Below the pieces are notes generated by a model. The model ran no database searches and was not told where the DNA came from. It worked only from the letters and a program-made list of their open reading frames with translations. Shown one piece after another: positions 10,674 through 22,614 of a DNA stretch of 64,000 nt. Origin of the DNA: Austropuccinia psidii (Eukaryota; Basidiomycota; Pucciniomycetes; Pucciniales; Sphaerophragmiaceae); NCBI GenBank assembly GCA_023105745.1, contig JALGQZ010000011.1, positions 47,398,698 through 47,462,697 on the forward strand. The letters run 5' to 3'. Both the position numbers and the translations under genes were made by a program. The stretch's first letter is position 1; every line of letters begins with the position of its first letter.

Positions 10674-13600
10674 GTGTTCAATGGTCTTCACAGTTTTCCA
10701 TCCAGAGCACAATTGTGCATTCTGAATACTGGTGTCAAAAATTCTCTTAAATTTTTTGTTTTTTCTTCTCTCTCTGATATGTTTTACAGTATTCTCATTG
10801 ATTCTGGTGCTACCAACTCATTTATTGCAAAGCAGTTTGGTCACAAGTATTCTTTGACCATGTCAGAACTCCCGGAGAAGATTCCCCTTATTATTCTTGA
10901 CTCCTCTGAGTCTCCTTCTTTATTTGTGACTCACCATACTAAATATATGGTTGAGCTCCCTTCCTTCCCAAGCTTTGAATGGGACTTTTTAGTCATTGAT
11001 ACTCCCAAGGGAGACGACCTCATATTGGGCTTTGACTTTCTCAATCATTTTAATCCATTTATGGATTGGAGGCAAGGATTGATCACCTTTAATTCTGATC
11101 ATAAGGACTATAATGATCCTTCAATTTCTTTCAGTAATGACTTTTCTTCTGCCAAATCATGTGCAGCTCTCGTTGGTGATTCTAGAACACCATCATTTCC
11201 GTCTTCTGTCCATATTCCTTCCCTTAATTCCCATCAGTCATTACTATCATCTAGAGATGAAGTCTTCAAAGAGATTCAAGATGTTGGAGAAGATAATTCT
11301 GTATCTTCACTTCATCTCTTCTTTGGGAATATGGACCTTCCTCCTTCATCTTATCATGACTCCCTGGAGGAGTTGTGGGATGAAGAGGAAGAGCCAGAAG
11401 AAATAGAAACCGTGATGAAGGTTGTTCCCTCTGTTTATCACCAATATTTGGATGTATTTTCCAAGGTGAAAGCAGAGAAACGTCCTCCTCACCGCGCCTG
11501 TGATCATCATATCGAGCTGGAGGGGTCTCTGCCTCCAGTTGGGGTGATCTACTCTTTATCAAACCAAGAGTCAGATACACTCAGGGCCTACATTTCAGAG
11601 AATGTAGAGAAAGGTTTCATCCGGCCAAGCTCCACTTCTACAGGAGCACCTGTTCTTTATGTCAAAAAGAAAGATGGTGGCCTCCGTTTGTGTGTTGATT
11701 ACTGCAAGCTCAATGCTGTTACTAGGAAGAACAAGTATCCTGTTCCTCCTATGAATCAGCTTCTCACTGTTTTCAATGGTTCTTCTATCTTCTCCAAGAT
11801 TGCTTTGCGTGGTGCATATAACCTGCTCAGAATCAAGGAAGGTGATGAACATTTGACTTGTGTTAGAGCCAAATATGGTAGTTATGAGTACTTGGTTATG
11901 CCGTTTGGGCTTACCAATGCTCCTGCTTCTTTTCAAAATCTTGTCAATGATATTTTTTATGATATTCTTGATGTTTATGTTGTGGTTTATTTGGATGACA
12001 TTATGGTCTTTTCCAAATCTGAGGAAGAACATGTCACTCATGTGTCCACTGTTCTCTCCAGACTCAGAGCCAATAACCTCTTTGCTAAGGCGTCCAAATG
12101 CCTATTTCATGTTTCTAGTGTGTAATATCTTGGTTATGTAGTTTCTTCTGAAGGCCTCAAGATGGACCAAGCAAAAGTCCAGCAAATTCTCAATTGGCCA
12201 CCTCCAAGAAACCTCAAGGCTCTTCAATCATTCCTTGGCTTTGCCAATTTTTACCGCCGTTTCATCAAGAATTATTCAAAGAAAATTAGTTCACTCACAA
12301 GTTTCCTCAAGAAAGATTCCCGTTTTCCCCTCAATGAGGAAGCTCTTAGACAGTTTCATCAACTCAAAGAGGCATTCACCACTGCTCCAATCCTTTCTCA
12401 TTTCAATCCTTCTCTACCCACCATTGTAGAGACCGATGCATCAGATTATGCCTTGGGTGCTGTACTGAGTCAGGTCTCTGACTCAGGAAAACATCCCATT
12501 GCATTTGATAGCTGCAAGCTTTTCCCAGCTGAGCTAAATTATGAGATGCATGACAAGGAACTCCTTGGCATAGTCTGGGCTCTCAAGCGCTGGAGAGCTT
12601 TCCTTCTTTCTATTTCTTCCCCTTTTGAAGTTCTCACCAATCATTCATCCCTTCAATATTTTATGTCTTCCAAGATTCTCACTCGCCGTCAAGCCCGCTG
12701 GGCTGAATTTTTATCTGAATTCCATTTCTCAATCACTTACCGCCCTGGCCGCTTGGCCACCCTTCCAGATGCCTTGTCACGTCGGGACGACATTTACCCG
12801 GAGAGGGGGGAGGATTTCATCAGCAAGAATCCAATGAACTATCAGAAGATAATCAAGCAAGATGAAATTCAAGCCTCAAAGTTTTTTGCAGTCAAGGTGG
12901 ATTCATTTTGAAATTTGATTGACTCAATTCAGAAGGCAGTGTCGCAAGATTCTCAATATAGAAGTGTCCTTGAAGATTTGGGTAAAGGTAAATCTGTCCA
13001 AGATTATTCTCTTGATTCCTCTTCCAAACTTCTCCTTTTCAAAGATCGGGTGGTGGTCCCAAATGACCCCACAATTCAACTCAATATAATTCAAAAGCGG
13101 CATCACTCTCCTCTAGCTGGACACCCTGGCCAAGAGAAGACTCTCAAACTTCTCAAGCGGGATTTCCACTGGTCCGGCATGACTCAATTTATCAAGGATT
13201 ATGTATCATCCTGTCAACAGTGTTCAAGAAACAAAAATATTCATCACAAGAAGTTTGGACTCCTCAAGCCTCTTCCAATTCCAAATGGTCCTTGGATTTG
13301 TCTTTCAATGGATTTCATCACTCAATTGCCACTGTCCAATTCCTTTGATTCAATTTTAGTCATAGTGGACAGATTCTCAAAAATGGCGGTTTTTATTCCA
13401 ACAATAGCTTCAATCACTTCATTAGATTTGGCCCATTTATTCATCAAGAATATTTTCTCAAAGCATGGCCTTCCTTCAAGCATTGTTAGTGATCGAGGTT
13501 CTATTTTTGTTTCTTCCTTTTGGACCAACCTTTGTCAGAAGCTCAAGATTTCAAGAGACTTGTCAACTGCTTATCATCCAGAAACTGATGGACAGACAGA

Positions 13601-14375
13601 GAGGGTAAATCAGATACTAGAACAGTACCTTTGGATGTATGTCAGTTATCATCAAGATGATTGGAACACCTGGCTCCCTCTGGCTGAATTTGCCTACAAT
13701 AACTCTGACCACTCTTCAACAAAACAATCACCGTTTTTCACTGTTTATGGAAGAGATCCTCATTTTGACTCAGTTCACATCACTCAAGACACTCCGGCTG
13801 GAAAGTTATCAACAAAAATCCAATCAGTACAGCAAGATGTCAAGAGAGAACTTGAAGTTGCCATAAACAGGTTTAAGAGGTATGCAGATAAAAGTAGAGC
13901 AAGTCCACCTGTTTTCAATCCCGGTGACATGGTATGGCTCTCTTCCAAGAACATCAAATCAACCAGACCCACCAAAAAGCTGTCTGAAAGATGGCTGGGT
14001 CCTTTTCCAATCTTGAAGAAAGTCAGCACTCATGCCTACCACCTCAAGCTTCCATCTCAATGGAAATCCATCCACCCAGTTTTCCATATTTCCCTTTTGG
14101 AACCAGTCAAGACGTCAACAATCCCAAATAGGCATCAAGAGCCTCCTCCTCCAATCACCATTGAAGAAGAAGAGGAATGGGAAGTCTCTCAAATACTGGA
14201 CTCAAAGCCCAAGAGAGGAAAATTATGGTATCTGGTGGAATGGAAAGGTTTCAGTCAAGACCCAGAAAGATCCACTTGGGAACCAACCAAAAACCTCAAG
14301 AATTGTCCTGAACTTGTCAAAGATTTTCATTCACTATATCCTGACAAGCCGGGGCCAAATTCTTCAAAAGCTTGA
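10674..14375 (+). pseudogene. pol: Gypsy-B Pol: protease-RT-RNase H-integrase-chromodomain, inactivated
   Basis: One frame, open from 10587 but without an early ATG, shares its layout with the intact 1233-aa Pol of Gypsy-C: protease LIDSGAT, RT with YLDD, RNase H, integrase HHCC and DDE, and chromodomain WYLVEWKGF with TWEP. Lesions seen against C are TAA at 12123-12125 (GAA in C), TGA at 12909-12911 (TCA in C), the RT motif-A Asp changed to Ala (SKIALRG against SKIDLRG), and the RNase H Asp changed to Asn (LTNHSS against LTDHSS). The integrase motifs are intact. This copy cannot make its own reverse transcriptase. Confidence 0.93.
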
Positions 14376-15187
14376 TTCATTATGGTGCTTGGTGGGGAGA
14401 GGAATTACCAAAAGTAAGTCCCACTCCTGGTATGCACCTTTAGGGGTATTCTACTCTTTTGTTGTAAGCATCACCTTGGCCACTCTGTGAGCACTTTGCA
14501 ATTTTGGACAGAGATCTTTGGCATGGCTTTCAACTTCATTTCCAGTCTTATGGCCATTTTCACTTGGGACAATGGGCCATTCACTTTTCAATTCATTTCC
14601 AAGATTCCAAATTCAAATTCATTCCTTCAACAGTTTTGTTATATTTTTATGGCACTGGCGGGAGTGGTAACTACCAAAAGTAAGTTCCTCTCCTGGTGTG
14701 CACTTCCCTGAGGGGTCTACAATCTTGTCAAAACATCACCTTGGCCACTTTGTGAGCACCTGGCATCAAATTTGTCTTTCCAGGTCCTTGGCCAATTTCA
14801 AAATCAGTTCTCAACCTCCGTGATGAAGATTGGAACCTCCTCAAGATTCAATTCACTTTTTCTTTTTCTTTTTCCTTTTCTTTTCTTATTTTCATTTTCA
14901 TTCTTTATTTTTATTTTTATTTTACTTTCATTTTAAATTTTCTTTTATCACGTCAATTATCACGTCAAAAATTTTCATTCATTTTAAAATTCAATTCAAA
15001 TCATGAAGCCAATGTCAAAAGAAGATCAAGCAAGTCCTGCATCAAATGTCAAATTTTCATATCAGTCTTCAAATTTTTTATCTTAATCAATCCTCTTGAA
15101 TCACTTTCTCAAAATCTTTCCAATAGCCTCAACAGGCTTCACCTTGTATTGGTTCTCAGGAGCTCACCATTCCAAGGTGGGGGGTAC
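14376..15187 (+). other. Gypsy-B 3' untranslated region with a duplicated block and polypurine tract
   Basis: Two related blocks of about 120 bp (about 14382-14493 and 14649-14759) both hold ACCAAAAGTAAGT and end in TTGGCCACT(C/T)TGTGAGCAC. A purine tract, AAGGTGGGGGG, ends three bases before the 3' LTR and is the likely plus-strand primer. Both features are kept in Gypsy-C. Confidence 0.8.
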
Positions 15188-16672
15188 TGTCACAACCATG
15201 GCAATTCACCTCCTTGGATCCCCATATGGCATCACAAGCCACAGTTCTTTTATGGCCAATTGGCCATATCCATCACCAGTGGCCAATATGGCCACGTCAT
15301 CATCTTATGGACCATTTATGGCCATTTGTGTTTTGGGGCCTTCATGGCCCTTCACCTCAATCCAGAACCCATAGTGGCAATTTATGCCCAAAGGGGTATT
15401 TCTGGTCATTTCCCTCAAAACCAGGGGAAATGGCCCAAATGGCTGTTTTTGGCCATTTGGGCTCATAATGCGCATTTGCGCACTTTTCTGCATTTTGCGC
15501 ACTTTTGCGCATTTGCGCACTTTTGCGCATTTTGCGCATTTTTGGGCACTTTGACGCAAAGTGTCCAAAAGACACTTTCCCGCCTTTTGGGCCAGTTTTT
15601 GGCTCAGAACCCAAAAGTGGCCAAAACCGCCAAAAGGCCCAGAAACACCATTCCAAGCTCTGAAGCCATTACATCCATCCTTTTCCCTCTGACTTTCCAT
15701 CTCAAGACCTTTGGATGTAATCTTCTTGCCAATCAACCAATATGCCATAAATGATGTTATATATCATTGTGCATCATTTTTCAACAGCAATTCAATGGTG
15801 GCAATATCAAATGGTCATTTCAACATTCCAACATCTCATCACGTCATCAAGGCACCCAATCATTCAGAGGAATCATCAAGGCTCAAGAGCAAGTGTTTCA
15901 GCGTCAAAGACCAATGACGCCATCAAGCAGTCATTGGTTATTCTCACTCCAAGTATTCCTTCCAAGGGAATACTTTCAATTCATTCTCAAGTGTATTCAA
16001 GAGGCAGTGCCAAAAAGAAGTTGTCAAGTGTCAAAGCTCCACTCAATCCATCTTGGCAACCATATTCATTTCAATACAGTCTGGATCCATCAAGAACTGT
16101 ATTTCATTTTCAATCATGGGAAATTCATTCAACCCAATTCAATTTCAATATTAGCCAGCTGTATCAATTCCCAAAACAATCAATACAGCCTCAAGGATCA
16201 ATACAGATCAGTTTTCAGCCTGAAGAACTCAAGCTCCCAGCTTTTCACATATACCGGCTACCCTTTCCACCCTGGGGGGTTTTCCCCAGTTAATTAATAT
16301 ATTTTGATTTTATTTTATCTCTATTTTCTTTTCATTTTAGTTAAGCAAATACTGATATTATTAAGTCAGTCATTTAGCACCTTTCTCTTTTCTCTTTCTT
16401 CGCCTGTCAATGGATATTTGGTGGTCATATCCTTACTAATTCCATTATTCATTTTTGGCAGGTTGAAACAGTGATTAAGGACTTACTTGGTTGGCTCTTT
16501 GGCCATTTGGCTTCCCTTTCCTCTTTTGCATCTCATCTTGTACCTGCATATCTTTTAGAGGAATTCATTCTTATTATTTTTATTCTTTATCCTTTTGGAG
16601 TCTTCCAAGTGAGTTCCCTGATTGCTGAGTGCCAGGCCACTCTTGTATTTCTGTCCAAGAGCCCCTGTGACA
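15188..16672 (+). repeat. Gypsy-B 3' LTR
   Basis: 1485 bp, nearly identical to the 5' copy. Differences are a handful of substitutions plus changes in the TGCGCA array (about 15471-15555). The R-start 14-mer is at 16288-16301. Confidence 0.96.
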
Positions 16673-16677
16673 AACAT
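16673..16677. repeat. Target-site duplication AACAT, right copy
   Basis: Matches 7070-7074 exactly and starts directly after the Gypsy-B 3' LTR. Confidence 0.97.
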
Positions 16678-17646
16678 CATATCTACCTGTGGAGTCCCTA
16701 GAATCATCAGTAGTGATAGGGACCCAAAATTCACATCTGAATTTCATACCAGCTTCTATTACATGCTTTGCACCGAGCTGGCCTTTTCCACAGCTTACCA
16801 TCCCCAAATAGATGGCCTAGCTGAGAGGATGATCCAGACTATGGAAGACATCCTTAGAAGGTTCTGTTCCTATGGCATGGAATACAAAGACCATGAAGGA
16901 TACACCCATGAATGGGTTACCCTTCTATCAGCTGTCCAACTGGCTTATAATACAAGTCAGCACTCTACCACAGGAAAATCACCTGCAGTGGTAGAGAAAG
17001 GGTGGAATCCCCTGTTGCCTGTGGATCACTTAAAGAAGAATCTTCTGACCATCCACAGCACAGCCAAAGACTTCCATGATGTGTGGAAGAGGGCTTGTGA
17101 CACAGCTGCCAAATGCACAGCTGAGGCAAAAGAATATAATAAACAGAGGTGGGACAAGACGCACATGGAACCTGACTTTAAGGAAGGGGACCAGGTGCTA
17201 GTGTCTACTGTGAACTTTAATAATCTTAAAGGACCCAAGAAGATGAGGGACTCATTTGTAGGGCCTTTCCTATCATTAGGTTGATAGGTAAGAATGCAGT
17301 GGAAGTCAAACTCACAGAGGAATTTTCCAGGAAGCACCCAGTCTTCCCAGTAAGTTTGGTCAAGCCATAATTCCAAACAGAGGAGGATAAATTCCCCTCC
17401 AGGAAGAAGAGCCCCATACCACCTGATATAGTGGAAGTGGAGGACTCCCCAGGACCTGTGAGTAAGTTCATCAGGGCCAGGAAGATCAGACTTAATGGAA
17501 AGGATCAAAGACAATACTTAGTCAGATTCAAACACCAAACAGCTGATAAAGACAAATGGTTGGCAGAAGATGCCATACCAGATGGGAACCTTCATCTAAG
17601 GAGATTCAGGGCCTCTAGGAGGACTGAACAGTCTCATCAATTATGA
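16673..17646 (+). pseudogene. pol: Gypsy-A integrase second half and chromodomain-like tail
   Basis: Reading resumes in phase after the second AACAT. It shows the second catalytic Asp in SSDRDPKF and the Glu in [10 protein letters not shown], which complete the DDE triad begun before 7074. A C-terminal DNA-binding region follows. A frameshift near 17268 and TAA at 17368-17370 break it. The last about 50 residues (from about 17490) hold QYLVRFK, then DKWLAEDAI, a chromodomain-like fold also found in Gypsy-D, E and F. The chromodomain would guide integration toward modified chromatin. Confidence 0.88.
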
Positions 17647-17650
17647 GCCT

Positions 17651-17667
17651 TTTTTAGAGGGAGGGTA
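17651..17667 (+). other. Gypsy-A polypurine tract
   Basis: The purine-rich run AGAGGGAGGG ends two bases before the LTR start TGTCAG, the usual place of the plus-strand primer. Confidence 0.7.
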
Positions 17668-19102
17668 TGTCAGCCTGTGACTCAAAACCAGAGCACAAGC
17701 ATGACAGCCAAAATACTATAAACCAATGGTATAGCCAAGATACCACCAAAACATGGAGCTGAGTCAAATCAGCTCAAAAGTTATCAAAGGAAAGAGGAAA
17801 CTCCCCTCTTTCTGAAAATATAAGTCCCATCGCCATAGGACTAGAAATAACAAAGTTATTCCTGATGAAAGTTATTGCTGAGCATAAACCTTAATTTTCA
17901 CCTCTCATCTAAAATCTAGAAGGAGAGGCTTAACCCCATCAAATGGGTACTCAAAATTGTGCTCTAAGCCAGGGCTATCCAATGGTACCAGCCAGACTGA
18001 TCTAGCACCAATATTACTGGAGTTATGCTCAATTTCAGGCCAAATAAGGGTGAACAAAACATTCACCTCTCATCTAGCTTCTACAGTTTTAGTGTGAGAT
18101 ACTTGAAGTAGGGTCTTTTTCAAAAAACACAATCAGGGCTATCTGATGGCTTCATTCATTTCCCCATAGCTCAACTAGAACAAAAGTTTTGGGGCAAATA
18201 AGCTCAATACAGCTCTTTGCCTATACCACGCAAATGTACAAAATTCTTGTACATGGGATAACTTTGCAATATTTAATGATACCCATATCAAGTGAGGTAC
18301 CATTGTGTAGAGCACCTACAGGGCTACACACTGAAACATTTTTGAGGTTGATATCTCACAAATTGACAAAGTTATGGCTGTTTTAAGGTCAGATTCCCAC
18401 CTGCTGTCATATACAGCCTTACTGTGGGATAATATCCCTTAACCATGAATATGAGGTGTCAAGTAGACAAAGAAGCTTATTTTTACTTCAATACCTCATA
18501 TTTCAGTCAATACTGGGGTCCCATACAGTTTTGTACAGCATTCTACGCGTCATACACGTCAGAATCAGGCTGTGAGATCCCCAGATGAAAATTTTCACCC
18601 TGTATCAGTGAACACTGCCCAGATGTGGTTTCAAAACCACATCTGGGCCCAATACAGGCTGTACAGGCTGTTTGGAAACCACAAGCCAGTACTAGAGAGT
18701 GAAAAATCTTCACTTCCTCTATGTGGAAAGGTCTAGCACCCTTTCCACCCCATTTCAGGATAAGAAGGAGGCTTTTCACAGCCAGAATTGTTTCCTCATC
18801 CTGCTCTTGAATATCCTATGTAGTAAACTGTCCAAAACAGTTTTACTCTTGGGTAATAATCAGGGTATAATTATAACTTTAATTATTTTAGTTCTTATTA
18901 TAGTAATCCAACTGGTAAGACTGCATCCAGGGTTCTCAATAGCGCTCACCACCACTATTCTTCAATAGTAGAGCCCCATTATTATATTAAAAACCATTAT
19001 TTTATATTTAAACTCTTATTTTAAAATCATTTTTACGTGTCACAGTCATAGTTCTAGTTGTAAATAGCCTAATTACTGCTTCAACATAGACTCCAGCTGA
19101 CA
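17668..19102 (+). repeat. Gypsy-A 3' LTR
   Basis: 1435 bp, starting TGTCAGCCTG and ending CAGCTGACA, with the 6-bp terminal inverted repeat TGTCAG/CTGACA. It is the complete version of the truncated left copy. Confidence 0.95.
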
Positions 19103-19294
19103 CTAGCTTATTTTTGGTGTAGGATCCAAAAATGACATAATATTTATAACTTTGTTTATCCAAAAAAATTTATACTTATTTTTTGTTATTTTTTATTTTA
19201 AATTCAATTCAAAAGTCTGTTGAAGACAATTTTAACTGTGTATAAAGCTATTTGTGGCCTTATGGGTATGTTATACATACTTCACAGGCTCACA
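19103..19294 (-). repeat. Gypsy-D 3' LTR, remaining U3 start
   Basis: Reads as the first 192 nt of the D-family LTR on the minus strand (TGTGAGCC at 19294 inward), matching 27860-28045. The rest should lie left of Gypsy-A, outside the window. Confidence 0.9.
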
Positions 19295-19432
19295 TTCCCT
19301 ACCACCAAAAAAAAATTGTACCACAATTTTTCCTTTGTAGTATACCCCCAAGTTATTTGGGGGGGTATACTCCACTGTCCAACCTCTCTACTTATACTTT
19401 TCTAAGTATTTAAAGCACACAATTCAAACTTT
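19295..19432 (-). other. Gypsy-D 3' UTR with conserved hairpin next to the polypurine tract
   Basis: AGTATACCCCCA (19339-19350) pairs with TGGGGGGGTATACT (19358-19371). Equivalent stems occur at the same place in Gypsy-E (29559-29591) and Gypsy-F (about 52914-52947). A purine stretch, GGTGGTAGGGAA on the minus strand, borders the LTR. Confidence 0.75.
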
Positions 19433-19978
19433 TCATTGAGCATTTGTTCTTCTCTCATGTCTGAATCTTCTGAGAAGCTTTTGGGAATTAGGTATTTTGC
19501 TTTCTACAATCCATTCATCTTCATGTTGTGGATTTTTATACCTGACTAAGTATTCTCTTTCATTTTTCCCCCTAAGTCTTCTTTCTTTTAAGACCTTTAG
19601 TACTTTTTTATCCTCACTTTGATCTAGTGGGGGTACTTCAAAGGGTGTTTCATTTCTCAAAGGAAATAATTCCTTATCACTTGAAGTGTAATCCTTTACT
19701 AGACTGACAGGGAAAGTTGAATGTTTGTTTTCCAGTTCTCCTGACAGTTCTACTTGTACTGCATTTTTCCCATAAAGGGCTTTAATAATAAATGGTCCTG
19801 CAAAGGAATCTTTCAATTTCTTTGGGCCTTTAATATTATTCAAGTTCAAGGTTGAAACTAGTATTAAGTCCCCTACTTTGAATTCTGGGGTTTTATGACT
19901 TTTATCCCATTTCTGTTTAGCATATTCAAAGGCATCATTCATGCTTTTATTTGCATGATTTCTTAATTTATCAAGCAA
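19433..19978 (-). pseudogene. pol: Gypsy-D integrase C-terminus with chromodomain-like tail
   Basis: The frame is continuous with 20063-21298 except for the stop at 20063. It has the C-terminal DNA-binding region (FKVGDLILVSTLNLNN, GPKKLKDSF) and a chromodomain-like end (REYLVRYKNPQHEDEWIVE). It is the last coding block before the 3' UTR. The end of the tail, RRFRHERR, is matched in E and resembles RRFRASRR in A, so the families share this module. Confidence 0.88.
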
Positions 19979-20062
19979 TAACTTAAAGCTTGAAGTAGTT
20001 GGATGAATATCAACCAGATCTTTTTTTAAAGTATCAATTGGAAGTTTGGGGTTCCATCCTTT

Positions 20063-21298
20063 TTACAACATTGCAGGAGTTTTGCCTGTTGAAACATGGA
20101 TGGAGGTCTTGTAGGCTAATTCCAATGCTGGTATAAGAGTACACCGATCATGGGTAAAGCCATCAGAATCTTTAAACTCCAGGCCATAAGCACAAAACCT
20201 TCTGATCATGTCCTCAAGGGTTTGAATCATTCTTTCTGCCAGCCCATCTGTTTGTGGGTGGTAGGCTGTTGAGAATGATAGTCTTGTACCCAAACGCTTA
20301 TGTAAATTAGTCCATAAAGCTGATGTAAATTTTGGGTCTCTGTCACTAATGATGTTTTTAAAGAGACCAGTATGGGATATTACTCTATTCCAGATCAAAA
20401 GAGCTGTATCCGTAGCTGTGTCATCTTTGTGACATGATGAAAATATTGGTGTTTTGCTATATCTTTCCATGATAACAAGACATTCTTTGTAACTTTTATC
20501 ACCTCCAGGTGGTAAAGCAGTCACCCAATCCATGTGAACCACTTCCCATGGGGTACTTGGTTCTTTAATATGGATCATTAAACCAAATCTTTTACTAGTA
20601 GCTTTATTGGCTTTCTGGCATCTATCACAACTGTGACAGTACTCAATAACATCTTTTCTCCAAGATGGCCACCAGGAACATGTCTTAATTCTTTCCATAG
20701 TTCTGTCTTCAGACAGATGTCCAGAATATATGTTATCATGGCATTCTAGTAGTATGGTGTTAATTAACATTCTACTACATAGGACCATGACCCATTTGTG
20801 TTTAGATCTATGATATAGTATACCATCAAACAAATGGAATCTCCCATTATCATAAGATGTTTTCCAAATATCATCCAGAGAATCAGCCAAGGTTCCATCT
20901 TTGCAATTGTTTTCAAGTAGAGAAGTAAGAATATGACAATTCCTATCTTGCTTATAGCTTTCTCTAACTTCTTCAAATGATTCTATTCCAACATCCGTGA
21001 TATTAATTCCTTCAATTGGGATTTGAGGTTCTGCACTTGTAGGAACATAGGAAGGGTTATCAGGTGTATTTGGTAATGCCCATCTACTTAAGCCATCATC
21101 ATTCTTATGAATATTTCCAGCTTCATGTACTATGGTCATATTGCCTCTATACTCCTGTATAGCAATCTGCCATCTTAACATGTGTCTTTTTGGAGTTTTC
21201 ATGTTAAGAAGTGATTTTACTGCATTACAATCAGTAATTACTTCAACCACACTACTATCAAGATAGTAATGAAGCTTCCCAAAGCCCAAACAAGGCAA
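20063..21298 (-). pseudogene. pol: Gypsy-D RNase H C-terminus and integrase core
   Basis: Starts within RNase H ([16 protein letters not shown]) after a frameshift near 21290. It continues through the integrase zinc-binding motif (HDNIYSGH with CDRC), the first catalytic Asp in HMDWVTAL, the second in ISDRDPKF, and Glu in [10 protein letters not shown]. It ends with the stop at 20063. All three DDE residues are present even though the element is broken elsewhere. Confidence 0.9.
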
Positions 21299-21501
21299 AG
21301 GCCATCCATCTGGCTAGCTCCATATCTGGCCTCAGTAGGTTTAATTTGTCTTGAAATAAAACAAATTGGACCTTCATAAGGTTTGTCATTGACAATTTGA
21401 ACTTTATGAAGAGCAGCTCCTAAACCTTCACCACATGCATTAATATACAGCTTGAAAGGAAGTTTCCAGTCTGGCATCAATAATAATGGTGCATTGGTCA
21501 A
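21238..21501 (-). pseudogene. pol: Gypsy-D RNase H N-terminus
   Basis: In frame with the RT block to its right across the stop at 21547. It shows [14 protein letters not shown] (the usual first catalytic Asp of YIDA is Asn here) and LCLVWAL before reading is lost by the frameshift near 21290. The Asp-to-Asn change would by itself damage RNase H. Confidence 0.82.
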
Positions 21502-21546
21502 GGCATACTTGATTCTCTCATATTCTTGAATCCTCTCCTGTGTGAT

Positions 21547-22548
21547 TTAAAAAGCAGTTTGTTGATCACAAATTCTGTATAATGATCTGGCATGGATAGC
21601 AAAATCTTTAAGGTGTTGCCTGTAATAACTGGCAAACCCTAAAAAAGACATCATTTCTTTTTTGTTCTGGGGCATTTGTTTCAGTAAAGCTGCAGCCATT
21701 TGGTTATTGTCAACACCAAGGTTCAGTCCTGAGACTACATGTCCCAGAGATCTCAACTCATGAAACTTAAAATTACATTTCTTCAAAGATATTTTCATGT
21801 TCACTTGAAGAATTTTCTTAAGTACTTATGAAAGTCTCTCTAAATGTAATTGCCAAGTTTCTGAACAAATGATAATGTCATCAATATAGATGATTAACCA
21901 TCCTTCTGACAATTCATGTGGGAAGATGGTATTCATCATTCTCTGATGATGAGAGGGTGCATTTTTAATACCAAAAGGCATTCTCAAATACTCATAAATT
22001 CCACAATGAGCAATTATTCTCAATAATTTCCTAGCATGAGGTGTCAAAACATTCAGGTGAAAGCCTTTTGGATCATCCATGGAAGTAATGAATCTTGCTT
22101 TGGATAATTGAGTCAAAGTCTCATGAATTCTAGGGATTGGATACCTGTCTGGAATAGTATAGGTATTCAGTGCTCTAAAATCACCAACCATCCTTGAATT
22201 ATCATTATGCCAAGGAATGATAACTGGAGTTGTGACTTCTACCTCCTCATTATGTCCAACTTTTCTAAGAACTCCTAGTTTCATTAGTTCATTAATATTA
22301 TTTTCGAATGCTTCTCCAGTCCTAGGGCTAGCTGGGTAAGCTGGTCTTCTTAATAGTGGCAGATAAGGCCTTTCCACATTAAGCATCATGTCCACCTCAT
22401 GGCGTTTTATAGCCCCAAGTGGTTCATTATCTGAAGCAAAGGCTTCCCTGTATTGAAATAAAATTTCAATAAGATCTTCCTTCATTTCCAGTGTTAATTC
22501 AGGACTAATTTGTGCTTCAATTAATTGACTTGACACAAATTTTTCCAT
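21547..22548 (-). pseudogene. pol: Gypsy-D reverse transcriptase
   Basis: One frame with an internal stop at 21826-21828. Motifs in order are RPYLPLLRRPAYPAS, GDFRALNTYT, SMDDPKGF (motif A), MPFGIKNAP, IYIDDIII (catalytic YIDD), then past the stop [10 protein letters not shown] and [10 protein letters not shown] of the connection to RNase H. The product would copy the element RNA in the particle. Confidence 0.9.
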
Positions 22549-22614
22549 ATTAACATTTTTTACTTGTTTAATGACAGTAATTTCTCTTTTTTCTAGAGGA
22601 AAAGCAAATTTTTG

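Larger units (their letters stand above)
7075..16672 (+). mobile_element. Gypsy-B: full-length chromovirus-like Ty3/gypsy element, 9598 bp
   Basis: Complete element with near-identical LTRs (7075-8548 and 15188-16672), perfect AACAT duplications, gag, and pol ending in a canonical chromodomain. It lies inside the integrase gene of Gypsy-A. The few LTR differences point to a recent insertion, yet pol has two stops and lost catalytic residues (see pol). Gypsy-C at the right end of the window is the same family on the other strand. Confidence 0.97.
1..19102 (+). mobile_element. Gypsy-A: decayed chromodomain-type Ty3/gypsy retrotransposon, split by Gypsy-B
   Basis: The element has long LTRs with termini TGTCAG and CTGACA. 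Its domains run gag, zinc knuckle, protease, reverse transcriptase, RNase H, integrase, chromodomain-like tail, which is the Ty3/gypsy order. About 150 bp of its 5' LTR lie left of the window. Gypsy-B interrupts it at 7075-16672. Visible lesions are TAG at 2527, frameshifts at about 3640-3790, about 5310 and about 17268, TGA at 5567, TAA at 5765 and TAA at 17368. It is therefore non-autonomous today. Directly right of its LTR lies sequence of the Gypsy-D LTR, so A itself inserted into D; the expected duplicate of CTAGC (19103-19107) would be left of the window. Confidence 0.93.
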
